A stretch of 64,000 nt of DNA from JAJYKC01 sp035545735 (GCA_035545735.1 DASZXS010000063.1:62001-126000), one strand, 5' to 3'; counted from the stretch's first letter, positions 41,910 to 51,356 are shown. Notes: generated by a model from the letters alone, not told the origin. Made by a program: numbers and translations.

Positions 41910-42551
41910 GTGCGCCTTCGACTTTTCGCCTGGTTCATGGCCCGGTGCGGGAAGAGTACGGACCAGTATCTCGGAGGTTACAAAAGACGTCTGTTTTCGG
42001 CCCTTTCGGGAACTGTGCTCGAGATCGGGGCGGGTGCAGGCGCGAATCTGCAGTATCTCCAGGCAGCGGGCTTAACATGGATCGGCGTCGATCCCAATCC
42101 GTTCATGCAGCCACACTTCACGCGGGAGGCCAAACGGCTGGGCCTGAACATTGAGCTGCGGCGCGGTGTCGCCGAGGAGTTGCCGGCGGCCGATGAAAGC
42201 GTGGACGCGGTGATCGGCACGCTCGTTCTCTGCAGCGTGCGGGACCAGCGCCGGGCGCTCGCCGAAATATTGCGCGTGCTCAAACCAGGAGGAAAATTCC
42301 TCTTCATTGAACATGTCGCAGCGCCTCCCGGCACCCGGTTGCGCAAATTGCAGATGCTGGTCAAGCCGGTCTGGCGGCGGCTGGGAGATGGATGCCATAC
42401 CGACCGCGAAACGAGAGCCATGCTGGAGAAGGCCGGCTTTGCATCGCTCGAGATCGAAGAATTCGACACTCCCCTGCCCGTTGTGCGCCCGCATATCGCC
42501 GGTACGGCCATCAAAGCCGCGTCTCATCGAAGAGAGACAGCCGTTGTGTAG
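41910..42551 (+). CDS. class I SAM-dependent methyltransferase
   Basis: About 213 residues. Motif I is GTVLEIGAGAGANLQYL, followed by GVDPNPFMQPHF, GVAEELPAADESVDAVIGTLVLCSV, and RVLKPGGKFLFIEHVAAP. A further segment with WRRLGDGCHTDRETRAMLEKAGF completes a UbiE/METTL7-like enzyme. An N-terminal hydrophobic helix (LRLFAWFMARC) may associate with membranes. Start is uncertain: GTG 41862, GTG 41910 or ATG 41937; I took 41910 to keep the helix. It overlaps no neighbour and precedes the sigma factor by 28 bases. Substrate unknown. Confidence 0.83.
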   Translation: MRLRLFAWFMARCGKSTDQYLGGYKRRLFSALSGTVLEIGAGAGANLQYLQAAGLTWIGVDPNPFMQPHFTREAKRLGLNIELRRGVAEELPAADESVDAVIGTLVLCSVRDQRRALAEILRVLKPGGKFLFIEHVAAPPGTRLRKLQMLVKPVWRRLGDGCHTDRETRAMLEKAGFASLEIEEFDTPLPVVRPHIAGTAIKAASHRRETAVV

Positions 42552-42579
42552 GGTCAGTCCGTTTGTTAGTTTGTCCTGC

Positions 42580-43812
42580 ATGCCGCCGGCGGAGCCCGAG
42601 CAGTTCCGCAGCGCCTTCGAGACTCTCTACCGGTCCGAATCGGGTAGGATCCTGGCTACCCTGCTGCGCCTGCTCGGTGAGTTCGACCTGGCCGAGGAGG
42701 CCATGCAGGAGGCCTTTGCCGCCGCTTTGGGCACATGGCCTCGCACCGGCATACCGGAAAAACCGCGCCCCTGGCTCATTTCGACCGCACGCTTCAAGGC
42801 CATTGACGTATTGCGCCGGCGGCATCGCTTCGACGCCGCACAAAACGATCTCGCCCTTTACCTTGAAGCGCATATTCACGAAGCGCCTCAGGAGGAAGAG
42901 ATCGAAGACGATCGCCTCCGCCTCATCTTCACCTGCTGTCATCCTGCGCTGCCACCGGAAGGACAGGTCGCTCTCACCATGCGCGAAGTTTGCGGCCTGA
43001 CAACCGAGGAGATTGCCCGGGCGTTTCTGGTTGCGCCCGCGACGCTCGCACAGCGGATCGTGCGCGCGAAGGCCATCATCCGCGATAAGGCTATTCCTTA
43101 CCGCACGCCGGATTTGGAGGAATTGCCGGAGAGGTTGGGGGCAGTCCTTCAGGTCGTGTATCTGGTCTTCAACGAAGGCTATTCGGCGGACGCGACCCGG
43201 GCCGAACTAAGCCGTGAGGCGATTCGCCTGGGCAGACTGTTGTTCGAACTTCTCCCGAATCCCGAGGTGGGAGGCCTGCTTGGGCTCATGTTGCTACAGG
43301 AATCGCGCCGCGCCGCCCGATGCTCTCCGGAGGGACATCTGATTTTGCTGGACCAGCAGGATCGCTCTTTGTGGAACAGGGACCAGATCGCCGAGGGCAT
43401 TTCGCTTACCGAGAGCGCACTCACCTCTCACCGCTTTGGCGCCTACACTCTCCAAGCCGCCATTGCCGCCGTTCACGCCGAGGCCTCGTCCGCCGACGCG
43501 ACGGATTGGCGGCAGATCGCCGCGCTTTACGGCCGGCTGGCTCGCATTCAGCCATCTCCGGTGGTGGAACTCAACCGCGCGGTTGCCATCGCCATGTGCG
43601 AGGGTCCGGAGAAGGGTCTTCGTCTCATCGACGCCTTATTGGCGGACGAGCAACTCGTCAACTACCAGTTCGCGCACTCCGCCCGGGCGGAATTGTGCCG
43701 CAGGCTGGGGCGTCTTACTGAGGCGCGTGCTTCGTACGAGATGGCGCTGGCTCTCGCCCGGCAGGAACCCGAGCGCCAGTTCCTCGCGGGGCGGCTGCGA
43801 GACTTGAAATAA
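42580..43812 (+). CDS. ECF-family RNA polymerase sigma factor with C-terminal extension (ECF42 type)
   Basis: 410 residues, about twice the usual ECF length. Sigma region 2 spans about 10-80 (LRLLGEFDLAEEAMQEAFAAAL, PWLISTARFKAIDVLRR) and region 4 about 110-170 (MREVCGLTTEEIARAFLVAPATLAQRIVRAK). The remaining 230 residues hold the DUF6596 segment (VLQVVYLVFNEGYSADATRAEL) and a TPR-like end (VVELNRAVAIAMCEG, RLGRLTEARASYEMALALAR). This layout, together with a DGPF/YCII gene next door, identifies the ECF42 group, where the extension controls activity. No anti-sigma gene is present, as expected for this group. Confidence 0.92.
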   Translation: MPPAEPEQFRSAFETLYRSESGRILATLLRLLGEFDLAEEAMQEAFAAALGTWPRTGIPEKPRPWLISTARFKAIDVLRRRHRFDAAQNDLALYLEAHIHEAPQEEEIEDDRLRLIFTCCHPALPPEGQVALTMREVCGLTTEEIARAFLVAPATLAQRIVRAKAIIRDKAIPYRTPDLEELPERLGAVLQVVYLVFNEGYSADATRAELSREAIRLGRLLFELLPNPEVGGLLGLMLLQESRRAARCSPEGHLILLDQQDRSLWNRDQIAEGISLTESALTSHRFGAYTLQAAIAAVHAEASSADATDWRQIAALYGRLARIQPSPVVELNRAVAIAMCEGPEKGLRLIDALLADEQLVNYQFAHSARAELCRRLGRLTEARASYEMALALARQEPERQFLAGRLRDLK

Positions 43813-43828
43813 AAAAAAATGGCCGCGC

Positions 43829-43854
43829 CGTCGATTTTCGCGATGCCACGCGAC
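43829..43854 (+). promoter_or_regulatory. putative ECF42-dependent promoter upstream of the DGPF gene
   Basis: CGTCGA at 43829-43834 and CGAC at 43851-43854 are separated by 16 bases. This closely resembles the TGTCGA / CG(A/T)C elements I recall for ECF42 targets, with one mismatch in the -35. It lies in the 104-base gap after the sigma gene and about 60 bases before the DGPF start, where such promoters are found. Confidence 0.55.
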
Positions 43855-43916
43855 TATAGGGTGAACGGCCAGGCGCAGGGATTGTGACGCCGGCCGCCAA
43901 CAAGAGGAGACGGGCC

Positions 43917-44303
43917 ATGAAATACATCTGCTTGGGATACATCGAGCCGGGAAAGTTCGAAGGCATGACGGAGGACGCACGTCACGCAATGCTCGATGAA
44001 TGTTTTGATTATGACGACCATTTGCGCGCCAACGGGCACTTTGCCGCCGGAGTAGCCCTTCAGCCGCCGGAGACCGCTTTAACCTTGTACTGGAAGAACG
44101 GCAAGGTTGCCACGACCGACGGTCCCTACGCGGAAACCAAGGAACAACTCGGCGGCATTCTGGTACTGGAGGCGCGGGACCTGAATCATGCCATTCAGCT
44201 CATTTCGCAGCATCCGGGCGTGAAATATGGACCCTGGGAGATACGGCCGGCTGCGGACTTGAACGAGATGATCCAGGACAGCGAGCGGCGGCGGAGCAAA
44301 TAG
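43917..44303 (+). CDS. YCII/DGPF-domain protein
   Basis: 128 residues. The start MKYICLGYIEPGKFEGM and the conserved core TDGPYAETKEQLGGILVLEARDLNHAIQLISQHPG are those of DGPF (YciI-related) proteins that accompany ECF42 and related sigma factors and are their usual targets. The fold is a ferredoxin-like dimer; the biochemical role is not settled. GAGGAG lies about seven bases before ATG 43917. A longer frame from 43884 has no ribosome site. It is transcribed with the DHFR-like gene four bases downstream. Confidence 0.92.
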   Translation: MKYICLGYIEPGKFEGMTEDARHAMLDECFDYDDHLRANGHFAAGVALQPPETALTLYWKNGKVATTDGPYAETKEQLGGILVLEARDLNHAIQLISQHPGVKYGPWEIRPAADLNEMIQDSERRRSK

Positions 44304-44307
44304 CGGG

Positions 44308-44988
44308 ATGTCAAAAGTTCGCGTCGCGGGATTTGGTGTTTCGCTGGACGGTTTCGGAGCCGGGATCGACCAGAGACTGGGCGATCCATTAGGTAAGCGC
44401 GGGGAGGAGATCTTCCAGTGGTTCTTTCACACGAAGACCTTCTGCTCCATGCACGGGCGACAGGGGGGATCTACAGATACGGACGATGAATTCGCCCGGC
44501 GGGCGATGGAGAACTTTGGCGCCTTCGTCCTCGGCCGCAATATGTTCGGTCCAGTGCGCGGCCCGTGGCCGGGCAATCCATGGAAGGGCTGGTGGGGCGA
44601 CAACCCTCCCTACCATGCGCCAACCTTTGTCCTCACCCACTACGAGCGTGAGCCTCTGGTCATGGAAGGCGGGACTACCTTCCACTTCGTTACCGGCGGA
44701 ATCGACGAAGCGCTGGCGCTCGCTAAGAAAGCGGCAGGCAGTAAAGACGTGAAGATCGGAGGCGGCGTGTCCACGGTGCGGCAGTATCTGAAAGCGGGAC
44801 TGATAGACTCCCTTCACATCGCGCTGGCGCCGGTTCTGCTCGCTCAGGGCGAACCTCTGTTTGAGGGTCTGGATCTGAATGGCCTCGGATTTTCCGTAAC
44901 CGATCGCAAGGCTTCGGAATACGCAACCCATCTCCTGCTGGAGAAACGCCTCCCAACCCTCGACACCGGGGAGCCCGGAAACCTCTGA
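44308..44988 (+). CDS. RibD C-terminal / dihydrofolate-reductase-fold protein
   Basis: 226 residues. Visible: VAGFGVSLDGFGAG at the N-terminus, NFGAFVLGRNMFGP, PTFVLTHYEREPLVMEGGTTFHFVTGG, VKIGGGVSTVRQYLKAGLIDSLHIALAPVLLAQGEPLFEG. These are the NADPH-binding and strand motifs of the RibD C-terminal domain / DHFR-like family. Such proteins are frequent partners of DGPF proteins and ECF sigma factors in environmental bacteria. They are not the housekeeping FolA. The true substrate is unknown. It is the last gene of the ECF42 module. Confidence 0.88.
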   Translation: MSKVRVAGFGVSLDGFGAGIDQRLGDPLGKRGEEIFQWFFHTKTFCSMHGRQGGSTDTDDEFARRAMENFGAFVLGRNMFGPVRGPWPGNPWKGWWGDNPPYHAPTFVLTHYEREPLVMEGGTTFHFVTGGIDEALALAKKAAGSKDVKIGGGVSTVRQYLKAGLIDSLHIALAPVLLAQGEPLFEGLDLNGLGFSVTDRKASEYATHLLLEKRLPTLDTGEPGNL

Positions 44989-45012
44989 GGCCAATCGCGT
45001 AGCATGGAGTGA

Positions 45013-46980
45013 GTGCGATCATTATTCATCTCATTTTTTATCGCGGGATTGGTCTGCGGCCAGACGGCACCCTCGCCGCAGCAGACTCCGCAAAGCCAAA
45101 ATTCACAAAGTCAGGAGACCCAGCCGGCGCCCGCTCCGATCCATACGTCCATTACCGTTACCGGCGCCGTATCCACCAACACGCCCTCGCCGGTGGTTGT
45201 GCTTAACCAGCAAAATTTGCAAGCAACGCCCGGCGTGAATCTGGACGACCGGCTCCGTCAGGTCCCCGGATTCAGTTTGTTCCGGCGCACCTCGAGCGTT
45301 GTGGCAAACCCAACCACGCAGGGTGTTTCGCTTCGGGCGATCGGCTCCACCGGCGCCAGCCGCACGCTTGTGCTCTGGGACGGCGTCCCTCTAAACGACC
45401 CTTTTGGCGGCTGGGTTTACTGGACGCGCGTGAGCCCGGATTTTGTCGACCGCGTGGAGGTGGAGCGCGGCGGAACATCCAGTGTTTTTGGAGACGATGC
45501 GATGGCGGGGGCCATTTCGCTTTTTTCTCCCCAGCCCGAGAACCAGCGCCTGGTATTTAGCTATTTTGGCGGCAGCGAAGACACACAGGACATTTCCGGC
45601 GGTTACTCAAATCGCTGGGGACGTTTCGGATTGACCACCGACCTCCATGCCTTCACAACGGATGGATACTACATTGTTCCGGATTCGATCCGCGGCAGGG
45701 CCGACACGCGCGCCAACTCCGAATATGTGACCGGCGCGCTATTTCTCGATTTCCTCGGCAGCGTCGACCGCCTCTCGGTTCGCCTGGATATACTCGCGGA
45801 ACAAAGACACAACGGGACCGTCCTGCAGAGGAATTCGACCGGTCTCGGCACGGTCTCCGCGAACTACTCCCATTCGTGGGAAAAGGATCAGATCTCCTTC
45901 ATCGGCTATCACACACAGGAGCGGTTTAACAGCAGTTATTCGGCAGTCTCGGCGGACCGCAACTCCGAGACGTTAAGCTCCACGCAGAAAGTTCCCGTGC
46001 AGAACACCGGCGGCGCGCTCTACTGGTCGCACCATGGCATGCTAAACGACAAGTACGCCTGGAACACGGTGTTGGGGGCCGACACCGACGACACGCACGG
46101 AATCAGCTACGATTTTTCGCTTGCCAGGCGCACGCTTACCGAGAGCGGAGGCACTTTGTTGGAACATGGTTTGTTCGGCCAGGGCGACATACAGTTTGGC
46201 CGGGTGCGCTTCTACGGCGGCATCCGGCATCAGTTCACCGGCGAAGGAGATACGTTCGTAAGCCCCAACGGCGGGATCGCGGTGGCGGCTGGAAGCTTTC
46301 GTTTCCGAGCCGCCGGCTATCGCAGCTTTCGCGCTCCGACTCTGAATGAACTATACCGGCAATTTCGCGTGGGCAACGTCCTCACCACGGCTAACGCAGC
46401 CCTTCAGAATGAGAGCCTGACCGGCGTAGAAACCGGCGTCGATTGGGTGAACCGGAATACCCACGTGTCGGTGACTCTCTTCCACAACGATCTGCAAAAT
46501 CTCATCGGCAACGCCACTCTCAGCGTCACGCCTTCCCTGATTCTCCGGCAGCGCCAAAACATGCCGGATGCCAGTTCCAGGGGAGTGGAAGTGAGCGTCG
46601 ACCATCGCTGGAGCCACTGGATTGCGCAGGCCGGGTACTTGTATGCCGATTCGCGAATGTCCACCGGTCCGCTGCTCGCCCAGGTGCCGAAGCAGCAGGG
46701 GAGCGCCTCCCTGACTTATGTGCGCCGCTCTACCATGATCTCGGCCGGGCTCCGCGCGTATGGGTTACAGTTCGACGACGACCAGAATCAGTTTCTGCTC
46801 CCGGGATTCGCGGCCATCCAGATAGCCGCGCAGCAGCATCTGACCAAGAGTCTTTTCGCTCAGGTCGCCGTGGAAAACCTGCTCGACCGGCAGTATCTGG
46901 TCGCGCTGACCCCGAATCCGAACATCGGGGCGCCCCGTCTGTGGCGCATCGGATTGCGGTGGAACGGACCCCTACCCTAA
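45013..46980 (+). CDS. TonB-dependent outer membrane receptor
   Basis: 655 residues: signal peptide to about 17 (VCGQT), a Gln/Pro-rich spacer, a TonB-box-like SITVTG near 46, a plug domain (NLDDRLRQVPGFSLFRRTSS, VSLRAIGSTGASRTLVLWDGVPLNDPFGG, RVEVERGGTSSVFGDDAMAG) and a 22-strand-type barrel ending in the receptor motif VAVENLLDRQYLVALTPNPNIGAPRLWRIGLRW. The plug resembles BtuB/siderophore receptors, but no cobalamin or iron gene is next to it. GTG start with GGAG only three bases before it, so the start is provisional. It converges with the GH3 gene. Confidence 0.9.
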   Translation: MRSLFISFFIAGLVCGQTAPSPQQTPQSQNSQSQETQPAPAPIHTSITVTGAVSTNTPSPVVVLNQQNLQATPGVNLDDRLRQVPGFSLFRRTSSVVANPTTQGVSLRAIGSTGASRTLVLWDGVPLNDPFGGWVYWTRVSPDFVDRVEVERGGTSSVFGDDAMAGAISLFSPQPENQRLVFSYFGGSEDTQDISGGYSNRWGRFGLTTDLHAFTTDGYYIVPDSIRGRADTRANSEYVTGALFLDFLGSVDRLSVRLDILAEQRHNGTVLQRNSTGLGTVSANYSHSWEKDQISFIGYHTQERFNSSYSAVSADRNSETLSSTQKVPVQNTGGALYWSHHGMLNDKYAWNTVLGADTDDTHGISYDFSLARRTLTESGGTLLEHGLFGQGDIQFGRVRFYGGIRHQFTGEGDTFVSPNGGIAVAAGSFRFRAAGYRSFRAPTLNELYRQFRVGNVLTTANAALQNESLTGVETGVDWVNRNTHVSVTLFHNDLQNLIGNATLSVTPSLILRQRQNMPDASSRGVEVSVDHRWSHWIAQAGYLYADSRMSTGPLLAQVPKQQGSASLTYVRRSTMISAGLRAYGLQFDDDQNQFLLPGFAAIQIAAQQHLTKSLFAQVAVENLLDRQYLVALTPNPNIGAPRLWRIGLRWNGPLP

Positions 46981-46991
46981 GGCGGCCTTGG

Positions 46992-49262
46992 CTATTCGCG
47001 CACGGAAAACTCGGCGTGCAAAGGCGCATTGGAGTCGGCGCCGGTCCACAGGTCGAATGTGGCCTTCTCCTCAACCCATTTGTTTTCGGCGCTGCTCCAG
47101 AAACTCAACTCGTCCTTGCCGAGAGAAAAATGCACGGTTTTCTTTTCGCCCGGCGTTAGCGTCACGCGCTCGAAATCCTTCAGCAGACGTACCGGGCGCG
47201 AGGTGCTTCCGGAACGTTGATGGATGTAAAGTTGCGCCACCTCCGAGCCGGTCCGGCTTCCCGTGTTCTGAACATCGACGGAAACGTAGAGGGTCTGTCC
47301 CGGAAAAACTTCCGTTTGAGCGAGTTTCAGATTACTGAAACTGAAGTCCGTATAACTCAGTCCGTAGCCAAACGGATAGAGCGGTGAACTGGGCAAATCC
47401 CAGTACCGGGAAGTGAAGCCCTTGCCGGTATCCGGCTGATGAGTCAGATTGTGGGCGTAATAAATGGGCACTTGCCCTGTGCTGCGAGGCCACGTGACCG
47501 GAAGTTTGCCGCCCGGGTTCTCGTCCCCGAACAGGAGATCCGCGATGGCGTTCCCGCCCTCGGTTCCAGGAAACCACGCTTCGAGAATCGCCGGCACATG
47601 CTCCGCCGCCCAACTGATATCGAGCGGACGCCCGGTGATCAGGACCAGAACCACCGGCTTGCCGGTGTTTACGACGGCCTTCAAAAGCTCCTGTTGCCGC
47701 CCGGGCAAATCGAGAGAGGAAACCGAAGCGCCTTCGCCGCTCATTTTCTGCGTTTCCCCAAGCACGAGCACGGCTACATCGGAAGCCGCTGCCAGAGATA
47801 CTGCGTCCGAAATTTCGCCGGTGGCCTGAGCGGGCGTGAGGGGAGTTTCCTTCGGCGCAGGAAAGAGCGCATCGAAAAACGAGGGAAACACGCGGCGAAG
47901 TTCGCCGCCGCGCGCATATTCCACTTTTGCGGCTGCGCCGAGCTTATTCCGGATGCCGTCCAGAACGGTCACTGCATGGGCTCGATCGCCGGCCAAGCTC
48001 CACGGACCTTCTATATCGCTTTGGGAGTTGGCGAGCGGCCCGATCACGGCCACGGAGGCGACCGTTTTTGAGAGCGGCAAAAGGTGGTTTTCATTCCGCA
48101 GAAGAACCGCCGAACGGGCTGCCGCCGTGCGGGCAAGCGTTCGCGAAGCACGGTCGGCAAACACTACTTTCGTCTGCGACTCGTCGATATAGGGATGTTC
48201 GAAAAGCCCCAGACGAACCTTGGCGGCCAGTAGCAGCCGGACAGCTTTGTCAACGGCGTCGCGCGATACGCGGCCGGTTTCAACCAACCGGGGCAGATTC
48301 TGGAGGTATGTGTTACTCCCCATGTCCATATCGACACCGGCGGAAAAGGCGCGCCATGTCGCATCCGCGGGATCGGAGGCGAATCCATGCGTCACCAGGT
48401 CGGAAATGGAGAACGCATCGCTCACCACGAAACCTTGGAAGCCCCACTCCTGCCTGAGAATATCTCGCAGCAGAAACCGGTTTCCCGTGGCCGGAACGTC
48501 ATTGAGATCCATGTAAGCGCTCATCACGCATCCCACTCCCGCGTCGACCGCGGCGCGGAAAGGCGGCAGGTACACGTTGCGAAGCGAACTCTCGGAGAGG
48601 TATACGGAATCGTAGTCGCGGCCCCCTTCGGCGGCGCCATAACCGGCGAAATGTTTCACGCAAGCGAGGACGTGCCCCGGACTTCCAAGGTATGGACCTT
48701 GAAAGCCGCTTACCTGCGCTTTCGCCATCACGGAGCCGAGAAACGGATCTTCGCCCGCGCCCTCCACAATGCGTCCCCAGCGCGGATCGCGCGCAATGTC
48801 CACCATGGGCGCGAATGCCCATTTCGTGCCGGCGGCGTCCGCCTCACGCGCGGCAGCAGCCTGTGCGCGGGTTACCAGGATGGGGTCCCACGTCGCCGCC
48901 ATCGCCAGGGGGACGGGAAAGATCGTGTGAAACCCGTGAACGACATCGAAGCCGATCAACAAGGGAATCCGGAGACGGGACTCCTCCATGGCAACGTGCT
49001 GCAAGCGGTTCACAACCGCCGGATCTGTCACGAACAGGAATGAACCAACCTGTCCTTTGCGAATGCGTTCCTCGGGCTTCACTCCGTCCGGGATCATGTA
49101 GAAGATCTGTGTAAGCTGGCCGATCTTCTCTTCGAGCGTCATGCGGCCCAAAAGAGCGTTGACGCGCTTGTCTACCTGCTGATCGGTATATTGGGCGTCG
49201 AGGCGCGTAACAAGGAAAGAGGCTTGCGTAACGAAGAGGGCGAAAGCGAAGATCCGGCGCAT
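46992..49262 (-). CDS. bglX: secreted GH3 beta-glucosidase (BglX-like)
   Basis: 756 residues: signal peptide (to about LDAQYT), then the GH3 N-terminal barrel (LLGRMTLEEKIGQL, LLIGFDVVHGFHTIFPVPLAMAATWD, WAFAPMVDIARDPRWGRIVEGAGEDP), nucleophile Asp in GFVVSDAFSISDLV, the alpha/beta sandwich (VAVIGPLANSQSD, LVLGETQKMSGEG) and a C-terminal fibronectin-III-like domain (VQNTGSRTGSEVAQLYI). It hydrolyses beta-linked glucosides in the periplasm. ATG 49262 was chosen because GAAGG precedes it and the signal peptide starts there. It is 17 bases downstream of the SDR gene, so they probably form an operon. Confidence 0.93.
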   Translation of the reverse strand: MRRIFAFALFVTQASFLVTRLDAQYTDQQVDKRVNALLGRMTLEEKIGQLTQIFYMIPDGVKPEERIRKGQVGSFLFVTDPAVVNRLQHVAMEESRLRIPLLIGFDVVHGFHTIFPVPLAMAATWDPILVTRAQAAAAREADAAGTKWAFAPMVDIARDPRWGRIVEGAGEDPFLGSVMAKAQVSGFQGPYLGSPGHVLACVKHFAGYGAAEGGRDYDSVYLSESSLRNVYLPPFRAAVDAGVGCVMSAYMDLNDVPATGNRFLLRDILRQEWGFQGFVVSDAFSISDLVTHGFASDPADATWRAFSAGVDMDMGSNTYLQNLPRLVETGRVSRDAVDKAVRLLLAAKVRLGLFEHPYIDESQTKVVFADRASRTLARTAAARSAVLLRNENHLLPLSKTVASVAVIGPLANSQSDIEGPWSLAGDRAHAVTVLDGIRNKLGAAAKVEYARGGELRRVFPSFFDALFPAPKETPLTPAQATGEISDAVSLAAASDVAVLVLGETQKMSGEGASVSSLDLPGRQQELLKAVVNTGKPVVLVLITGRPLDISWAAEHVPAILEAWFPGTEGGNAIADLLFGDENPGGKLPVTWPRSTGQVPIYYAHNLTHQPDTGKGFTSRYWDLPSSPLYPFGYGLSYTDFSFSNLKLAQTEVFPGQTLYVSVDVQNTGSRTGSEVAQLYIHQRSGSTSRPVRLLKDFERVTLTPGEKKTVHFSLGKDELSFWSSAENKWVEEKATFDLWTGADSNAPLHAEFSVRE

Positions 49263-49279
49263 TGCACCTTCGTTATATA

Positions 49280-50050
49280 TCAACGTACCGTCCAGCCGCC
49301 ATCAACGACCAGCGTATGACCGGTAATCAATGCCGCCGCGGGCGACGCGAGAAACACAACCGCGCCCGTTACGTCTTCCGGTTCTCCAATGCGATGGAGC
49401 GCTGCAATTCTCGATTCCACATCGGCGCGAAACTCCGGATCGGCCAGTGCCTCCTCCGTGCCGGGAGTGCGAATAAACGTAGGTGCGATCGCATTCACGG
49501 TGATGTTATATTTCCCCCACTCGACCGCAAGACACCGGGTGAGATGCGAAATGCCCGCCTTCGTCATGCAGTAAATCGATTCCGTGGGCAGAGCGACAAT
49601 GCCCGCTTGCGAGCCGAGATTGATGATCGTGCCAAATTTCTGGCGGATCATGACCCGCCCCGCGGCCTGGCTCGCAAAAAACGTACCCTTCAGATTCACT
49701 CCGATCGTCGCGTCAAAGTCGTCTTCCCGGTAGTCTTCGGCGGGATTGCCCGGCGCGACACCCGCGTTGTTAACGAGAATGTCCAGCTTTCCGAAGCGGG
49801 AAACGGTATTTTCCACCGCGTTGCCGATCTCGTTGAGCCGCGTAACATCCATCTGTAGCGGCAGACAGCGCCGGCCGAGCGATTCGATTTCGGCGGCCAC
49901 GCCGGTCCCGGTGTGGACATCGCGAAGTCCCAGCGCAATGTCCGCTCCCGCACGGGCGAGCGCGATGGAAATGGACCGGCCAAGACCACGCGCCGCGCCT
50001 GTGACTAGCGCCACGCGGCCCGATAGGTCGAATTGTGAGAGGTTGTTCAT
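49280..50050 (-). CDS. short-chain dehydrogenase/reductase
   Basis: 256 residues. The cofactor motif VALVTGAARGLGRSIS, NNAG in LDILVNNAGVAPG, catalytic Ser in INLGSQAGIVALP, YxxxK as YCMTKAG, and the C-terminal TGHTLVVDGGW show a complete classical SDR that oxidises or reduces a hydroxyl with NAD(P). Substrate not predictable; similarity to 3-ketoacyl-ACP reductase or gluconate/sugar dehydrogenases is generic. The longer upstream frame lacks family similarity, so ATG 50050 is used. Its start is 36 bases from a divergent gene, and the GH3 gene follows it. Confidence 0.92.
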   Translation of the reverse strand: MNNLSQFDLSGRVALVTGAARGLGRSISIALARAGADIALGLRDVHTGTGVAAEIESLGRRCLPLQMDVTRLNEIGNAVENTVSRFGKLDILVNNAGVAPGNPAEDYREDDFDATIGVNLKGTFFASQAAGRVMIRQKFGTIINLGSQAGIVALPTESIYCMTKAGISHLTRCLAVEWGKYNITVNAIAPTFIRTPGTEEALADPEFRADVESRIAALHRIGEPEDVTGAVVFLASPAAALITGHTLVVDGGWTVR

Positions 50051-50086
50051 AACTGCGTCCGCATCACATAGAATAAACGAGTCAAC

Positions 50087-51334
50087 ATGGACGGCTTTCC
50101 GATCTCTTGGGTCCGCTCGCAATTTCCTTCCCTGGCGCAAGAGTTCGATGGGCATCCGGTGTTGTTTCTGGACGCGCCCGGCGGCACGCAGGTCCCGCGG
50201 CAAGTGATCGATGCCATCAGCGGATATCTTCTGAAGTGCAACGCGAATAATCATGGGCTGTTCCGCACCAGCCGTAAGACGGACGAAGTGATCGAACACG
50301 CGCATCGGGACATGGCCAGTCTACTGGGCTGCCGCGCGGACGAAATTGTCTTTGGCGCGAACATGACCACCCTGACCTTTGCCATGAGCCGGGTGATCGC
50401 GCGAGGGCTAAAGTCTGGCGATGAGATCGTAGTTACCACACTCGATCACGATGGCAACGTCGCGCCGTGGCGCGCTCTCGAAGAGCGCGGCATCGTAGTC
50501 CGGACTGTCGATATTCACACCGAAGACTGCACACTCGATATGGCGGACCTGGAACGTCAGATGACTTCCAGAACGCGGCTTGTCGCAGCCGGTTACGCCT
50601 CAAATGCCGTCGGCACGATCAACGATGTTGCAACGGTGGTGAAAATGGCGCACGCCGCGGGCGCGCTCGCTTTTGTAGATGCCGTGCATTACGCTCCCCA
50701 CGGGCCCATTGACGTCGCCGCGCTCGACTGTGATTTTCTGGTGTGCTCGCCGTACAAATTCTTCGCGCCGCACATGGGTGTCCTGTACGCCAAGCGAGAT
50801 CTTCTCGCCAGCCTTACACCGTATAAAGTCAGGCCCGCGCTGAACGAGGGCTGGGATCGCTGGGAGACCGGAACGCAGAATCATGAGGCACTGGCCGGCC
50901 TCATCGCGGCCATCGGGTACATCGAGGAATTGGGAGCGCAGGTTCATCCGGGAGATCATGCCAAGCGCCATCTTTTACTGAACGCTCTGGAGGCGATCCG
51001 CGGCTATGAACGCGCACTGATTACCAGAATGATTGCAGGCCTGCGCGAAATTCCGGGGCTCACATTCTACGGGATCAGCGATCCCGCGCGGTTTCGCTCC
51101 CGTACGCCAACCGTATCGATACGCCTGGCAAACCAAACCCCTCAGCAGACGGCGGAATATCTGGGGGCGCGGGGCATTTTTGTGTGGGACGGAAACTTTT
51201 ACGCTCTGGGACTGACGGAGCGTTTGGGCGTCGAAGCGAGCGGCGGCCTGCTGCGCATTGGTTTGGTTCATTACAACACCGGCGAAGAGGTAGAGCGGCT
51301 ACTCGATGAACTGCGACAGGCCGCGCGGTGTTAA
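50087..51334 (+). CDS. cysteine desulfurase-like aminotransferase class V protein
   Basis: 415 residues of the PLP fold-type I family, closest to the cysteine desulfurase-like TIGR01976 group. Visible: LFLDAPGGTQVPRQVIDAI, MTTLTFAMSRVIARGL, DHDGNVAPWRAL, the PLP Asp in FVDAVHYAPHG and the Schiff-base Lys in FLVCSPYKFFAPHMG. The C-terminal domain is complete. No iron-sulfur assembly genes surround it, so a role in amine or sulfur metabolism other than FeS building is likely. ATG 50087 is divergent from the SDR and precedes a Tat oxidoreductase by 22 bases. Confidence 0.88.
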   Translation: MDGFPISWVRSQFPSLAQEFDGHPVLFLDAPGGTQVPRQVIDAISGYLLKCNANNHGLFRTSRKTDEVIEHAHRDMASLLGCRADEIVFGANMTTLTFAMSRVIARGLKSGDEIVVTTLDHDGNVAPWRALEERGIVVRTVDIHTEDCTLDMADLERQMTSRTRLVAAGYASNAVGTINDVATVVKMAHAAGALAFVDAVHYAPHGPIDVAALDCDFLVCSPYKFFAPHMGVLYAKRDLLASLTPYKVRPALNEGWDRWETGTQNHEALAGLIAAIGYIEELGAQVHPGDHAKRHLLLNALEAIRGYERALITRMIAGLREIPGLTFYGISDPARFRSRTPTVSIRLANQTPQQTAEYLGARGIFVWDGNFYALGLTERLGVEASGGLLRIGLVHYNTGEEVERLLDELRQAARC

Positions 51335-51356
51335 AGAATAAACAGGAGGCTTACGA

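Noticed and set aside
42307..42579. N-terminal extension of the sigma factor
   Set aside because: It lies inside the methyltransferase gene; the sigma region begins after ATG 42580.
43811..43819. A-run after the sigma factor stop as a slippery site
   Set aside because: It lies just beyond the stop codon and joins no second frame, so recoding is not supported.
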